Positions 17,785 through 27,669 are shown, counted from the stretch's first letter. The stretch is DNA of 64,000 bases from Bradyrhizobium sp. SZCCHNS1050 (GCF_032484785.1 NZ_JAUETR010000001.1:4591501-4655500); one strand, 5' to 3'. Notes: generated from the sequence alone by a model not told the origin. Numbers and translations: made by a program.

Positions 17785-19335
17785 ATGTCTGATCCTTCCG
17801 CTCCGCCGGCGATGCGTCCGTCTCTTCTGGAGATCCGCGGCCTCACCAAGAGCTTCGGTGCGCTCAAGGCGCTGCAGGATGTCGACTTCATGCTGGGTGA
17901 GGGCGAGATCCACGCACTGCTCGGCGAGAATGGCGCCGGCAAGTCGACGCTGATCAAGGTCGTCACCGGCGTTTTCGCGCGGGACGCCGGCACCGTGCGG
18001 CTGGCCGATCGGGAGATCGCGCCGCGCTCGGCCAAGGACGCGGTCGATGCCGGCATCGCCACCGTCTATCAGGAAGTCAATCTGCTGCCGAACCTCTCGG
18101 TGGCGCAAAATCTGTATCTCGGCCGGCAGCCGACGCGGTTCGGCGTCGTGCGCGAGGCCGAGATGCGGCGGCGCGCGCATGCGCTGCTGCTGGATTATGG
18201 GCTGGACATCGACGTCGGCGCACCGCTTTCGAGCTACTCGGTCGCTGTCCAGCATATCACGGCGATCGCGCGCGCCGTCGATCTGTCGGCGCGCGTCCTC
18301 ATTCTCGACGAGCCCACGGCGAGCCTCGACCGCCACGAGGTCGAGATCCTGTTCAAGGTGATGCGAAAGCTCGCGGCTGATGGCATCGGCATCATCTTCG
18401 TCAGCCACTTCCTCGATCAGGTCTATGAGATCTGCGACCGCGTCACGGTGCTGCGCAACGGCCGGCTGATCGGCACGCGCGAGATTGCCGATCTGCCGCG
18501 GCTCGACCTGATCCGCATGATGCTCGGGCGGGAGCTGGCCGAGACCACCCACGAACGCGCAGCGAGCCAGCCGGACAAGGCGCGCGAGGTCTGCATCAGT
18601 TTCAAGGGCTATGGCAAGCAGGGCTACCTTGCGCCGTTCGATCTCGAGCTGCGCCGCGGCGAGGTGGTCGGGCTCGCCGGCCTGCTCGGCTCCGGACGCA
18701 CCGAAACGGCACGGCTCGTGTTCGGCGCCGAGCGCGCCGACAGCGGTGCGGCCACCGTCAACGGTGAGACCGTCCGGCTGAATTCGCCGCGCGATGCCGC
18801 CGGGCTCGGCTTCGGCTATTGTCCGGAAGAGCGCAAGACGGAGGGCATCGTTGCCGACCTCACCGTGCGCGAGAACATCGTGCTGGCGCTACAGGCACGG
18901 CGCGGCCTGCACCGGCCACTGTCGCGGCGCGAGCAGGACGAGATCGCGATGCGTTACATCCGCATGCTCGACATCCGGCCGCCGGATCCGGAACGTCCGA
19001 TCGGGCTGCTGTCGGGCGGCAACCAGCAGAAGGCGCTGCTGGCGCGCTGGCTCGCCACGTCGCCGAAGCTCCTCGTTCTGGACGAGCCGACGCGCGGCAT
19101 CGACGTCGGGGCCCATGCCGAGATCATCCGGCTGGTGCGCGAGCTGTGCGAGCAGGGGCTGGCGCTGCTTGTGATCTCCTCCGAGCTCGACGAGATCGTG
19201 ACCTATTCGAACCGCGTCATCGTGCTGCGCGACCGCGCCCATGTCGAGGAGCTGAAGGGCGACGCCGTCGAGGTCTCCAGCATTCTTGCGGCGATCGCTG
19301 CGGATACCGAGTCCGTGCGCGAGGCCGCATCATGA
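17785..19335 (+). CDS. ytfR: Sugar ABC transporter ATP-binding protein, YtfR-like
   Basis: A 516-residue double-domain ATPase of the carbohydrate uptake (CUT2) group. Domain 1 (about 10-245) has Walker A GENGAGKST and Walker B VLILDEP. Domain 2 (about 260-505) has the degenerate Walker A GLLGSGRTE, signature LSGGNQQK and Walker B LLVLDEP, plus the CUT2 hallmark TRGIDVGAHAEI. The asymmetric second nucleotide site is normal for this group. The gene ends with a 4-base overlap with the first permease gene. Works with YtfQ, YtfT and YjfF. Confidence 0.93.
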   Translation: MSDPSAPPAMRPSLLEIRGLTKSFGALKALQDVDFMLGEGEIHALLGENGAGKSTLIKVVTGVFARDAGTVRLADREIAPRSAKDAVDAGIATVYQEVNLLPNLSVAQNLYLGRQPTRFGVVREAEMRRRAHALLLDYGLDIDVGAPLSSYSVAVQHITAIARAVDLSARVLILDEPTASLDRHEVEILFKVMRKLAADGIGIIFVSHFLDQVYEICDRVTVLRNGRLIGTREIADLPRLDLIRMMLGRELAETTHERAASQPDKAREVCISFKGYGKQGYLAPFDLELRRGEVVGLAGLLGSGRTETARLVFGAERADSGAATVNGETVRLNSPRDAAGLGFGYCPEERKTEGIVADLTVRENIVLALQARRGLHRPLSRREQDEIAMRYIRMLDIRPPDPERPIGLLSGGNQQKALLARWLATSPKLLVLDEPTRGIDVGAHAEIIRLVRELCEQGLALLVISSELDEIVTYSNRVIVLRDRAHVEELKGDAVEVSSILAAIAADTESVREAAS

Positions 19336-20324
19336 CGCTTCGCATTCCCCGCCGTGGCCTGGCACAAGCGCTCGCACTGATCTTGATCCTGATCATCGAT
19401 CGCGCGGTGTCGCCGCAGTTCTTCAATCTCCATCTGCAGGACGGCCGGCTGTTCGGCAGCGTCATCGACGTCCTGAACCGCGGCACGCCGGTGGCGCTGC
19501 TGTCGCTGGGCATGGTGCTCGTCATCGCGACCGGAGGCATCGACCTTTCGGTCGGTGCCGTGATGGCGATCGCGGGCGCCACCGCGGCGAGCCTCGCCGA
19601 TACGCATTCGCTGCCGGTGGTCATCGGCTCCGCGCTCGCTGTCGGTCTGGTGTGCGGGCTCTGGAACGGCATCCTCGTTGCCTTCTTGCGTATCCAGCCG
19701 ATCGTCGCAACGCTCATCCTGATGGTCGCAGGACGCGGCATCGCGCAGCTCATCACCGAGGGGCGCATCGTCACGTTCACGTCGCCCGATCTGGTCTGGA
19801 TGGGCAACGGCGCCGTGCTCGGCCTGCCGACGCCGGTCGTGATCGCGATCGGCATGCTGCTGGTGACGGGGGCGGTCGTGCGCGGCACCGCGCTCGGGCT
19901 CTTGATCGAGGCGACCGGCGGCAACGCGCGCGCCAGCGAGCTGTCGGGCGTCGGCACCCGCGCCATGATCCTGTCGGTCTATGTCTGGTGCGGACTGTGC
20001 GCCGCGCTCGCGGGCGTCATTGCGGCCGCCGACATCATGGGGGCGGATGCCAACAATGCCGGGCTGTGGCTCGAGCTCGATGCGATCCTCGCCGTCGTGA
20101 TCGGCGGCACCTCGCTGTTTGGCGGCCGCTTCAGCCTGGTGCTGGCGGTGGCCGGCGCGCTGATCATCCAGGCCATGAACACCGGCATTTTGCTGTCGGG
20201 CTATCCGCCGGAGCTCAATCTGCTGGTCAAGGCCGTCGTCGTACTTGCCGTGCTGCTGGCGCAATCGCCGCGGCTCGGCGATCTCTCGCGCTTCACCGCG
20301 CGCTGGCGGAGGACCAAGCCATGA
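19332..20324 (+). CDS. ytfT: Sugar ABC transporter permease, YtfT-like
   Basis: A 330-residue inner-membrane permease of the BPD_transp_2 (RbsC/XylH) family with about 8-10 helices. Typical blocks are LSLGMVLVIATGGIDLSVGA, IVATLILMVAGRGIAQL and the EAA-like ARASELSGV. The real start is the ATG at 19332, overlapping the ytfR stop; the longer open frame upstream is out of frame with ytfR. The pair ytfT-yjfF forms a heterodimeric channel, as in E. coli. Confidence 0.92.
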   Translation: MTLRIPRRGLAQALALILILIIDRAVSPQFFNLHLQDGRLFGSVIDVLNRGTPVALLSLGMVLVIATGGIDLSVGAVMAIAGATAASLADTHSLPVVIGSALAVGLVCGLWNGILVAFLRIQPIVATLILMVAGRGIAQLITEGRIVTFTSPDLVWMGNGAVLGLPTPVVIAIGMLLVTGAVVRGTALGLLIEATGGNARASELSGVGTRAMILSVYVWCGLCAALAGVIAAADIMGADANNAGLWLELDAILAVVIGGTSLFGGRFSLVLAVAGALIIQAMNTGILLSGYPPELNLLVKAVVVLAVLLAQSPRLGDLSRFTARWRRTKP

Positions 20325-21316
20325 AGGCCTCGACCTCGGTTGCGATCACGGCGTTCGTGCTGGTCACCGGCTTCGCGTTGTGCGCGCTGCAGTTCCCGAA
20401 CATCGCCTCGACCCGCGTCGTCGCTAATCTGCTCACCGACAACGCCTTCCTCGGCATCGTCGCGGCCGGCATGACCTTCGTCATCATCTCCGGCGGCATC
20501 GATCTGTCGGTCGGCTCGGTGATCGGCTTCACGACGGTGTTCGTGGCTCTGGCGGTCGAGCGCTGGGGCATTCCGCCGTTTGCCGCGTTCGCAATGGTGC
20601 TCGTGCTGTGCGCGCTGTTCGGCGCCGCGATGGGGGCGGTCATTCACGTATTTGAGCTGCCGCCCTTCATCGTGACGCTCGCGGGCATGTTCCTGGCGCG
20701 CGGCGTCAGCTTCCTGCTGTCGACCGAGTCGATTCCGATCACCGCTCCGATCTACAGTGCCGTCTCCGACTTTGCGATCCGGCTGCCAGGCGGCGGACGG
20801 CTCACCGCGATCGCGATGGCGATGCTCGTGATCCTGGTGCTCTGCGCGTTGCTGCTGCATTTGACCCGGTTTGGCGCCAACGTCTACGCGCTCGGCGGCA
20901 GCCGTGTGGCGACAGCCCTGATGGGCATTCCGGTCGGGCCGATGACGATCCGCATCTATATGCTGTCGAGCGTGCTTGCGGGCCTCGCCGGCATCGTCTT
21001 CTCGTTCTACACCGCGGCCGGCTACTCGCTCTCGGCCGTTGGCGTCGAGCTCGATACAATCGCGGCCGTGGTGATCGGCGGAACCTTGTTGACGGGCGGA
21101 CAGGGCTCGGTCATCGGCACCTTCCTTGGCGTCCTGATCCAGGGCATGATCCAGACCTACATCAACTTCGACGGCACGCTGTCGAGCTGGTGGACCAAGA
21201 TCGCCACGGGGGTTCTGTTGTTCGTCTTCATTGCGTTGCAACAAGGTCTGATGGCGCTCGCGCGCCGCTCATCCGTCAAGCCCGCAGGGGCCAAGCCGAT
21301 GGGGGCGCCGACATGA
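20321..21316 (+). CDS. yjfF: Sugar ABC transporter permease, YjfF-like
   Basis: A 331-residue permease and the second half of the YtfT/YjfF channel. It carries the matching family blocks AAGMTFVIISGGIDLSVGSV, PPFIVTLAGMFLARG, and VGVELDTIAAVVIGGTLLTG near the end. It starts at the ATG overlapping the ytfT stop by 4 bases and itself overlaps the regulator gene by 4 bases, which continues the chain of coupled genes. Confidence 0.92.
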   Translation: MKASTSVAITAFVLVTGFALCALQFPNIASTRVVANLLTDNAFLGIVAAGMTFVIISGGIDLSVGSVIGFTTVFVALAVERWGIPPFAAFAMVLVLCALFGAAMGAVIHVFELPPFIVTLAGMFLARGVSFLLSTESIPITAPIYSAVSDFAIRLPGGGRLTAIAMAMLVILVLCALLLHLTRFGANVYALGGSRVATALMGIPVGPMTIRIYMLSSVLAGLAGIVFSFYTAAGYSLSAVGVELDTIAAVVIGGTLLTGGQGSVIGTFLGVLIQGMIQTYINFDGTLSSWWTKIATGVLLFVFIALQQGLMALARRSSVKPAGAKPMGAPT

Positions 21317-22056
21317 CGACGTCGCACATCGTCTCGATTCCGACCCGGCGCGCGCATTCCAACCATGCCGAGGTCGCTCGCAGCATCGGCATCGACATCA
21401 TCTCCGGCCGACTGGCCGAGGGGGCGCGGCTGCCGGGTGATGCCGAACTGACCGCGACCTTCGGCGTCTCACGGCCGGTGCTGCGCGAGAGCGTGAAGAC
21501 CCTCGTTGCAAAAGGTCTGCTGTCGACCAAGGCCCGCGTCGGCACCGTGGTGCGCGGACGCTCGGACTGGAACATGTTCGATCCCGACGTGCTCGCCTGG
21601 CACCTCGACGCGGGCATCGACAAGCGCTTCCTCGCCGACCTCGCCGAGATCCGGTTGGCGATCGAGCCGCGCGCCGCGGCGCTCGCGGCGGAACGCCGTA
21701 CGGATGACGACGTCGCGGCGATGCGCAAGGCGATGGCGCAGATGGAGCGCGAGCCATCGACATCGGTCGCTTTCGCCGAGGCTGACCTTGCGCTGCACAT
21801 CGCGGTCGCCAACGCCTCGGGCAATCCCTTCATGCGCTCGATCGGCGCTGTCATCGAGGCCGCGTTGCGCGCCTCGTTCGTCCTGAGCGCCCCGATCGAG
21901 ACCGCCGATCGCGACACCGTGCTGGTCTGGCACCAGCGCATCATCGACGCGATCGCGGATGGAGACGCCGACGGCGCCTCCGAGGCCATGATCGAAGTCA
22001 TCTACAACGGCCGGCGGCGCCATGCCCAGTCGGCTGCACGAACGGACCGGGAATGA
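21313..22056 (+). CDS. FadR/GntR-family regulator of the arabinose/galactose operon
   Basis: A 247-residue regulator with an N-terminal GntR winged helix (about 15-85; GDAELTATFGVSRPVLRES) and a C-terminal FCD domain with the DLALHIAVANASGNPF metal/ligand block. The layout resembles DgoR/LldR-type regulators that sense aldonates or their breakdown products. It sits between the transporter and the catabolic genes, overlapping both neighbours by 4 bases, so it is autoregulated if it binds the palindrome at 16578. The ATG at 21313 (MTTSHIV) is used; upstream sequence in frame lies inside yjfF. Confidence 0.88.
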   Translation: MTTSHIVSIPTRRAHSNHAEVARSIGIDIISGRLAEGARLPGDAELTATFGVSRPVLRESVKTLVAKGLLSTKARVGTVVRGRSDWNMFDPDVLAWHLDAGIDKRFLADLAEIRLAIEPRAAALAAERRTDDDVAAMRKAMAQMEREPSTSVAFAEADLALHIAVANASGNPFMRSIGAVIEAALRASFVLSAPIETADRDTVLVWHQRIIDAIADGDADGASEAMIEVIYNGRRRHAQSAARTDRE

Positions 22057-23789
22057 GCAACGACAACGAGAAGAAGACGCTGCGGAGCCAGGCGTGGTTC
22101 GGCCGCCAGGACAAGATGGGCTTCTATTATCGCTCGTTCCTGAAGAACAGCGGCACGCCGCAGGATCGCTTCGAGGGCCGACCGGTCATCGGCATCTGCA
22201 ACACCTGGTCGGAGCTGACACCCTGCAACGCGCATTTCCGCGTCATCGCCGAGCATGTCCGCCAGGGCGTGCTCGATGCCGGCGGCTATCCGCTGGAGTT
22301 TCCGGTCTCCTCGCTCGGCGAGGTGACGATGCGCCCCACCGCGATGCTGTTCCGTAACCTCGCTTCGATGGATGTCGAGGAGGCGATCCGCGCCCACCCG
22401 CTCGACGGCGTCGTGCTGCTGATGGGCTGTGACAAGACCACGCCGGCGCTCTTGATGGGCGCCGCCTCGGCCAACCTGCCTGCGATCGGTGTTTCAGGCG
22501 GGCCACAACTGCGCGGCGTCTATCGTGGCCAGATCATCGGCTCCGGTACCAACATCATCTCGATGAGCGAGCAGCTGCGCGCCGGCGAGATCACGCTGAA
22601 GGAATTCCACGAGGCCGAGGCCGGCATGAACCGCTCCGCCGGCAGCTGCATGACCATGGGCACGGCCTCGACGATGGCCTCGATGGTCGAGGCGCTCGGC
22701 ATCGGCTTGCCGGAAAATGCGGCGATTCCGGCTGCGGATGCGCGGCGCAACCTGCTGGCCCGCATGGCCGGACGGCGCATCGTCCAGATGGTCGGCGAGG
22801 ATCTCAAGCCGTCGGATATCCTGACGCGCCAGGCGTTCGAGAACGCGATCCGCACGCTGGCCGCGATCGGCGGCTCGACCAATGCCGTCGTGCATCTGCT
22901 CGCGATCGCCGGCCGTGTCGGCGTCGAGCTGACGCTCGATGATTTCGATCGGCTCTGCCGCGACGTGCATTGCCTGGTCGACCTGATGCCGTCGGGCCGC
23001 TTCCTGATGGAGGACTTCTATTACGCCGGCGGCCTGCCGGCGGTGCTGCGTGCGCTCGGCGAGCGCGGCCTGCTGCACAAGGACGCGCGCACCGTCAACG
23101 GCAAGACGTTGTGGGACAATGTCGCCGAGGCTCCGAACTGGAACGCCGAGGTCATCACACCGTTCGAGACCCCGTTCAAGACGGAAGCCGGCATCGCCAT
23201 TCTCACCGGCAATCTCGCCCCCAACGGCGCTGTCATCAAGCCGTCGGCGGCCTCGCCGGAACTGATGAACCATACGGGACGCGCGGTCGTGTTCGAGAGC
23301 GTCGAGGAGATGCATGACGCGGTCGACGACGACAATCTCGACATCGATGCGTCCTGCATCATGGTGCTGAAGAACTGCGGGCCGAAGGGCTATCCGGGCA
23401 TGGCCGAGGTCGGTAACATGCCGCTGCCTGCGAAAGTGCTGCGTCAGGGCGTGCGCGACATGATCCGCATCTCCGATGCGCGCATGTCCGGCACGGCCTA
23501 CGGCACGGTGGTGCTGCATGTCGCGCCGGAGGCTACCGTCGGCGGACCGCTGGCGCTGGTGAAGAACGGCGACATGATCACGCTCGACGTCGCCGCGCGC
23601 CGGCTGCATCTGCATGTCAGCGACGAGGAACTGGCCGCACGCCGCGCCGCCTGGACGCCGCCGAAGCCGCATGCGGCCCGCGGCTATCAGAAGCTCTACA
23701 TCGATCACGTGCTGCAGGCCGATCGCGGCGTCGATTTCGATTTCCTCGTCGGCCGCACCGGCTCGCCCGTGCCGCGCGACAATCACTGA
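22053..23789 (+). CDS. araC: L-arabonate dehydratase (IlvD/EDD family)
   Basis: A 578-residue Fe-S dehydratase. Cluster cysteines lie in GICNTWSELTPCN, MGCDKTTPALLMG and SAGSCMTMGTASTM. The C-terminal domain has MKNCGPKGYPGMAEV-like sequence (LKNCGPKGYPGMAEVGNM) and SDARMSGTAYG. It closely follows, from memory, the sequence of Rhizobium L-arabinonate dehydratase, which converts L-arabonate to L-2-keto-3-deoxyarabonate and also accepts D-fuconate or D-galactonate. It is the third step of the non-phosphorylative arabinose route. The symbol follows Azospirillum usage, not the E. coli regulator of the same name. Confidence 0.9.
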   Translation: MSNDNEKKTLRSQAWFGRQDKMGFYYRSFLKNSGTPQDRFEGRPVIGICNTWSELTPCNAHFRVIAEHVRQGVLDAGGYPLEFPVSSLGEVTMRPTAMLFRNLASMDVEEAIRAHPLDGVVLLMGCDKTTPALLMGAASANLPAIGVSGGPQLRGVYRGQIIGSGTNIISMSEQLRAGEITLKEFHEAEAGMNRSAGSCMTMGTASTMASMVEALGIGLPENAAIPAADARRNLLARMAGRRIVQMVGEDLKPSDILTRQAFENAIRTLAAIGGSTNAVVHLLAIAGRVGVELTLDDFDRLCRDVHCLVDLMPSGRFLMEDFYYAGGLPAVLRALGERGLLHKDARTVNGKTLWDNVAEAPNWNAEVITPFETPFKTEAGIAILTGNLAPNGAVIKPSAASPELMNHTGRAVVFESVEEMHDAVDDDNLDIDASCIMVLKNCGPKGYPGMAEVGNMPLPAKVLRQGVRDMIRISDARMSGTAYGTVVLHVAPEATVGGPLALVKNGDMITLDVAARRLHLHVSDEELAARRAAWTPPKPHAARGYQKLYIDHVLQADRGVDFDFLVGRTGSPVPRDNH

Positions 23790-23798
23790 GAGGTACCC

Positions 23799-24728
23799 AT
23801 GACCGCTTCCGCCAGAAAGCTCTACAAGGGAGTCTTCCCGGTGGCGCCGACCGTGTTCGACGCCGACGGTCGTCTCGACCTCGAAGGCCAGAAGCGCGCG
23901 ATCGACTTCATGATCGATGCGGGCTCGCACGGCATATGCATCCTCGCCAATTTTTCCGAGCAGTTCGTGCTGACCGATGACGAGCGCGATCTGGTGATGA
24001 CCACGGTGCTGGAGCATGTTGCCGGCCGCGTGCCGATCATCGTCACCACGACGCATTTCTCGACCTTTGTCTGCGCCGAGCGTTCGCGCCGGGCGCAGGA
24101 GAAGGGCGCTGCCATGGTCATGGTGATGCCGCCCTATCACGGCGCGACCTTCCGCGTGCCGGACACCTCCATCTATGAATTCTATCGCGGCGTCTCCGAC
24201 GCGATCTCGATCCCGATCATGGTGCAGGACGCGCCGGTCGCCGGCACGCCGCTATCGGTGCCGTTCTTGGCGCGCATGGCCAAGGAGATCGAGAATCTCG
24301 CTTATTTCAAGATCGAAGTGCCGCGTGCGGCCGACAAGTTGCGCGCGCTGATCGAGGCAGGCGGCGCGGCGATCGAAGGTCCGTGGGACGGCGAGGAGGC
24401 AATCACCCTGATGGCCGATCTCGACGCGGGCGCCACCGGCGCGATGACCGGCGGCGGCTATCCCGATGGCATTCGCAAGATCATCGATCCGTATTTCGCG
24501 GGCGACCGCGAGGCCGCGGCTGCGGCCTATGAGCGTTGGCTGCCGCTGATCAACTACGAGAACCGACAGTGCGGGCTTGCCACCTGCAAGATCCTGATGA
24601 AGGCGGGCGGCGTGATCCGCCACGACACGCTGCGAGCGCCGCAGCCGCCAATTCATCCGGCGACCCAGAAGGGACTGATCGAGATCGCGCGCCGGCTCGA
24701 CCCAGTCGTGCTGCGTTGGGGACGCTAG
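23799..24728 (+). CDS. araD: L-2-keto-3-deoxyarabonate dehydratase (DapA/NAL family)
   Basis: A 309-residue TIM-barrel lyase of the dihydrodipicolinate synthase family. N-terminal GVFPVAPTVFDADGRLD, the Schiff-base region YFKIEVPR, and the ending PQPPIHPATQKGL agree with Azospirillum AraD. That enzyme dehydrates L-2-keto-3-deoxyarabonate to 2-oxoglutarate semialdehyde. Same length as that enzyme. It lies 9 bases after the arabonate dehydratase gene. The final enzyme of the route, the semialdehyde dehydrogenase, is not in this window. Confidence 0.87.
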   Translation: MTASARKLYKGVFPVAPTVFDADGRLDLEGQKRAIDFMIDAGSHGICILANFSEQFVLTDDERDLVMTTVLEHVAGRVPIIVTTTHFSTFVCAERSRRAQEKGAAMVMVMPPYHGATFRVPDTSIYEFYRGVSDAISIPIMVQDAPVAGTPLSVPFLARMAKEIENLAYFKIEVPRAADKLRALIEAGGAAIEGPWDGEEAITLMADLDAGATGAMTGGGYPDGIRKIIDPYFAGDREAAAAAYERWLPLINYENRQCGLATCKILMKAGGVIRHDTLRAPQPPIHPATQKGLIEIARRLDPVVLRWGR

Positions 24729-24730
24729 AG

Positions 24731-25657
24731 ATGAGCGAGCTTCGTGTCGCCATCGTCGGCTTCGGCAAGATCGCCAGGGATCAGCACGTGCCGGCGATCG
24801 CCGCCACCGAGGGCGTGACCCTGACGGCGGTGGCGAGCCGCAACGCCTCTCTGCCAGGCCTGCCGCATTTCGGCACCATCGAGGAGCTGCTGCGCGACGG
24901 GCCGGAGATCGACGCCGTCTCGCTATGCACGCCGCCGCAGGTGCGCCGCGCGCAGGCGCAGGCTGCGCTCGAGGCCGGCAAGCATGTGATGCTGGAAAAG
25001 CCGCCGGGTGCGGCGGTCAGCGAGCTCGATCCATTGATCGCGCTCGCGGCTGCCAAGCAGCGCACGCTGTTCGCGACCTGGCATTCGCGCTATGCGCCGG
25101 CCGTCGAGCCGGCGCGCGCGTGGCTGTCGTCGCGTCAGATCCGCAGCGTGCGGATCGACTGGAAGGAGGACGTGCGCGTCTGGCATCCGGGGCAGGGCTG
25201 GATCTGGGAGCCGGGCGGGCTCGGCGTGTTCGATCCGGGGATCAACGCGCTGTCGATCCTGACCCGCATCCTGCCCGAGCCGGTGTTCCTGACCGAGGCC
25301 GAACTGTCGTTTCCGTCCAACCGCCAGGCGCCGATCGCGGCCAACCTGTCACTGTCGACAGCCAGCGACCTGCCGATCGCGGCCGAGTTCGACTTCCGCC
25401 AGACCGGGCCGCAGAGCTGGGACATCCGGATCGAGACCGACGCTGGGCAGTTGAAGCTGTCGCTCGGCGGCGCGCGGATGACCGCGGACGATCAGCCGAT
25501 GGTCGACGAGAAGGAACGCGAATATCCCGGCCTCTATCGTCGCTTCGTCGAACTGACGAAGACCGGCGCTGGTGACGTCGATCTCGCGCCGCTGCGGCTG
25601 GTGGCCGATGCGTTCCTGCTCGGCCGCCGGCAATTCGTCGAGCCGTTCGAGGACTAG
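24731..25657 (+). CDS. araA: L-arabinose / D-galactose 1-dehydrogenase (Gfo/Idh/MocA family)
   Basis: A 308-residue NAD(P)-dependent dehydrogenase. The Rossmann motif is VAIVGFGKIARDQHVPAI, followed by the EKPPGAAV stretch with the conserved Lys. The C-terminal domain has WEPGGLGVFDPGINALSIL, typical of the Azospirillum/Rhizobium L-arabinose 1-dehydrogenases that also oxidise D-galactose. The product is the aldonolactone opened by the SMP-30 lactonase two genes downstream. The ATG at 24731 is 2 bases after the previous stop. First enzyme of the pathway. Confidence 0.87.
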   Translation: MSELRVAIVGFGKIARDQHVPAIAATEGVTLTAVASRNASLPGLPHFGTIEELLRDGPEIDAVSLCTPPQVRRAQAQAALEAGKHVMLEKPPGAAVSELDPLIALAAAKQRTLFATWHSRYAPAVEPARAWLSSRQIRSVRIDWKEDVRVWHPGQGWIWEPGGLGVFDPGINALSILTRILPEPVFLTEAELSFPSNRQAPIAANLSLSTASDLPIAAEFDFRQTGPQSWDIRIETDAGQLKLSLGGARMTADDQPMVDEKEREYPGLYRRFVELTKTGAGDVDLAPLRLVADAFLLGRRQFVEPFED

Positions 25658-25661
25658 AGCG

Positions 25662-26741
25662 ATGGCAGAAGCGCGGATCACCAGGGATGTGTTTGGCAGC
25701 CTGCCGGACGGCCGCGAGGTCGAGCGCGTCACCTTGCGTGGGGCTCACGGCTTCGAGGCGCGCATCATCACCTACGGCGCGGCGCTGCAGACGCTGCTGG
25801 TGCCGGATGCGCAGGGGCTTGTCGATGACGTGGTGCTCGGTCATGACGACTTGCTGAGCTACGTCAAGCTCCGAAAGTTCTTCGGTGCGACGGTCGGGCG
25901 TTACGCCAACCGCATCGCCAAGGCGCGCTTTTCGCTCGACGGTCAGGATCTGCGCCTCGACGCCAACAATGGTGCACATGCATTGCACGGCGGCCCCGAC
26001 GGCTTCGACCGCAAGCTCTGGCAGATCGTCGCGACCGAAGACGGCGCCCAGCCCTCGGTCACGATGCTCTATGTCAGTCCCGACGGCGAGGCCAATTATC
26101 CGGGGCGGCTCGACGTTCGTGTCACCTATCAGTTGACCGGGCCGATGGAGTTGGCTGTCAGCTTCAGCGCCCGGACCACCCGGACGACGGTGGTCAACCT
26201 GACCAACCACAGCTTCTTCAATCTCGATGGCCTGGCCGCCGGCAGCGACATCCTTGATCATCGTCTGACCGTCGAAGCCGACCATTATCTCGCGATCGAC
26301 GAGACCGCGATCCCGCTGGAAGGGCCGCCGCACGCCGTCGCCGGCACGCCGTTCGATTTCCGCGAGCCGCATGCGGTCGGTGCCCGCATCCGCGCTGACG
26401 ACCCGCAGATCAAATGCGGTCGCGGCTACGATCATAATTTCTGCGTTCGACAGCAGGCGGGGGTGCGCTTGGCCGCCCGGCTGGCGTCCCCGCGCTCGGG
26501 GCGCGTCATGGAGTTGCTGACCGATCAGCCCGGCCTGCAGGTCTATTCCGGCAACTATCTTGACGGGACCGTGACCGGCAAGGGGCGTGTCTATCGTCAA
26601 TCCGACGCGCTCTGCCTGGAGCCGCAGGTCTGGCCGGACAGTCCGAACCGTCCGGATTTTCCCAGCGCGCGTCTTGCGCCCGATGACGTCTACAAGCACG
26701 AGACGGTGTATCGCTTCTCGACCGCGGGAGCGTCCGCATGA
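25662..26741 (+). CDS. galM: Aldose 1-epimerase (mutarotase)
   Basis: A 359-residue galactose mutarotase-fold protein. Substrate-binding and catalytic positions are visible in GATVGRYANRIAKARF, HALHGGPDGFDRKLW, NLTNHSFFNLDG and the C-terminal LEPQVWPDSPNRPDFP, where the catalytic Glu lies. It interconverts alpha and beta anomers, supplying the pyranose form required by the 1-dehydrogenase. It starts 4 bases after that gene and overlaps the lactonase gene by 4 bases. Confidence 0.92.
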   Translation: MAEARITRDVFGSLPDGREVERVTLRGAHGFEARIITYGAALQTLLVPDAQGLVDDVVLGHDDLLSYVKLRKFFGATVGRYANRIAKARFSLDGQDLRLDANNGAHALHGGPDGFDRKLWQIVATEDGAQPSVTMLYVSPDGEANYPGRLDVRVTYQLTGPMELAVSFSARTTRTTVVNLTNHSFFNLDGLAAGSDILDHRLTVEADHYLAIDETAIPLEGPPHAVAGTPFDFREPHAVGARIRADDPQIKCGRGYDHNFCVRQQAGVRLAARLASPRSGRVMELLTDQPGLQVYSGNYLDGTVTGKGRVYRQSDALCLEPQVWPDSPNRPDFPSARLAPDDVYKHETVYRFSTAGASA

Positions 26742-27622
26742 TGGAGCAGGTGCCGACCACGATCCTTTGCGACGAGCGCTGCCATCTCGGCGAGGGGCCG
26801 ACCTACGATCCCCACACCGACACCGCCTGGTGGTTCGACATTCGTGAAGGCCTGCTGTTCGAGGCCAAGATCGGCAGCGGCGAACTCCGCCGCCATGGCC
26901 TCGGCAGGATGGCGAGCGCGCTCGGCCGTATCGATGCCAACAGGCAGTTGATTGTGGCCGAGGACGGGCTCTACATCCGCAGCATCGCCGACGGTGCGCT
27001 ATCCCTGTATCTGCCGCTCGAAGCCGACAATCGGGCGACGCGGTCGAACGACTCCCGGGTTCATCCCTCCGGGACGTTCTGGATCGGCACCATGGGCCGC
27101 AACGCCGAGTGCGGCCTGGGCTCGATCTACGCGCTGCATCGCGGCGAGATCATCCGCCTGTTCCCCAACGTCACCATTCCCAACGCGATCTGCTTCTCGC
27201 CGGATGGCGCGATCGGCTATTTCGCCGACACCGACGAGAACGTCCTCTATCGTGTCGCGCTCGACCCGGAGACGGGCCTGCCGCGCGGTGAGCCGGAGGT
27301 GCTGCTGTGCCATGCAGGCGTCGGTGGGCTGGATGGCGCGGTCGTCGATGCCGAGGGGCGCATCTGGAACGCACGCTGGGGCGGCGGTTGCGTCGATGTC
27401 TACAGCCCGCAGGGCGAGCATCTCCGCAGCATCGCGGTTCCGGCCAGCCAGGCGAGCTGCCCGGCCTTCGTCGGTCCCGGTCTGTCGCGCCTGCTGGTCA
27501 CGTCGGCCTGGCAGGACATGGACGCGGCGGCCAAGGCGGCCGACCCTGGCCATGGCCAGACTTTCCTTCTCGAGGTCGGCGCTCACGGTCGCGCCGAGCC
27601 TGACGTCAAGCTGTCGATCTGA
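26738..27622 (+). CDS. araB: L-arabinolactonase / SMP-30 gluconolactonase family
   Basis: A 294-residue six-bladed beta-propeller lactonase. It has the metal-site Glu in HLGEGPTYDP, the blade motif SNDSRVHPSGTFWIGTMG, the active-site Asn in TIPNAICFSPDG, and GGLDGAVVDAEGRIWNARW. It hydrolyses L-arabino-1,4-lactone (or galactonolactone) to the aldonate used by the dehydratase. Two adjacent ATGs (26738, 26741) are possible starts; the first overlaps galM. Last catabolic gene before the second transporter. Confidence 0.88.
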   Translation: MMEQVPTTILCDERCHLGEGPTYDPHTDTAWWFDIREGLLFEAKIGSGELRRHGLGRMASALGRIDANRQLIVAEDGLYIRSIADGALSLYLPLEADNRATRSNDSRVHPSGTFWIGTMGRNAECGLGSIYALHRGEIIRLFPNVTIPNAICFSPDGAIGYFADTDENVLYRVALDPETGLPRGEPEVLLCHAGVGGLDGAVVDAEGRIWNARWGGGCVDVYSPQGEHLRSIAVPASQASCPAFVGPGLSRLLVTSAWQDMDAAAKAADPGHGQTFLLEVGAHGRAEPDVKLSI

Positions 27623-27669
27623 GAGGAGGAACAATCGAGTCGAGCGTCGTTCAGCCTAACAGCCATCTG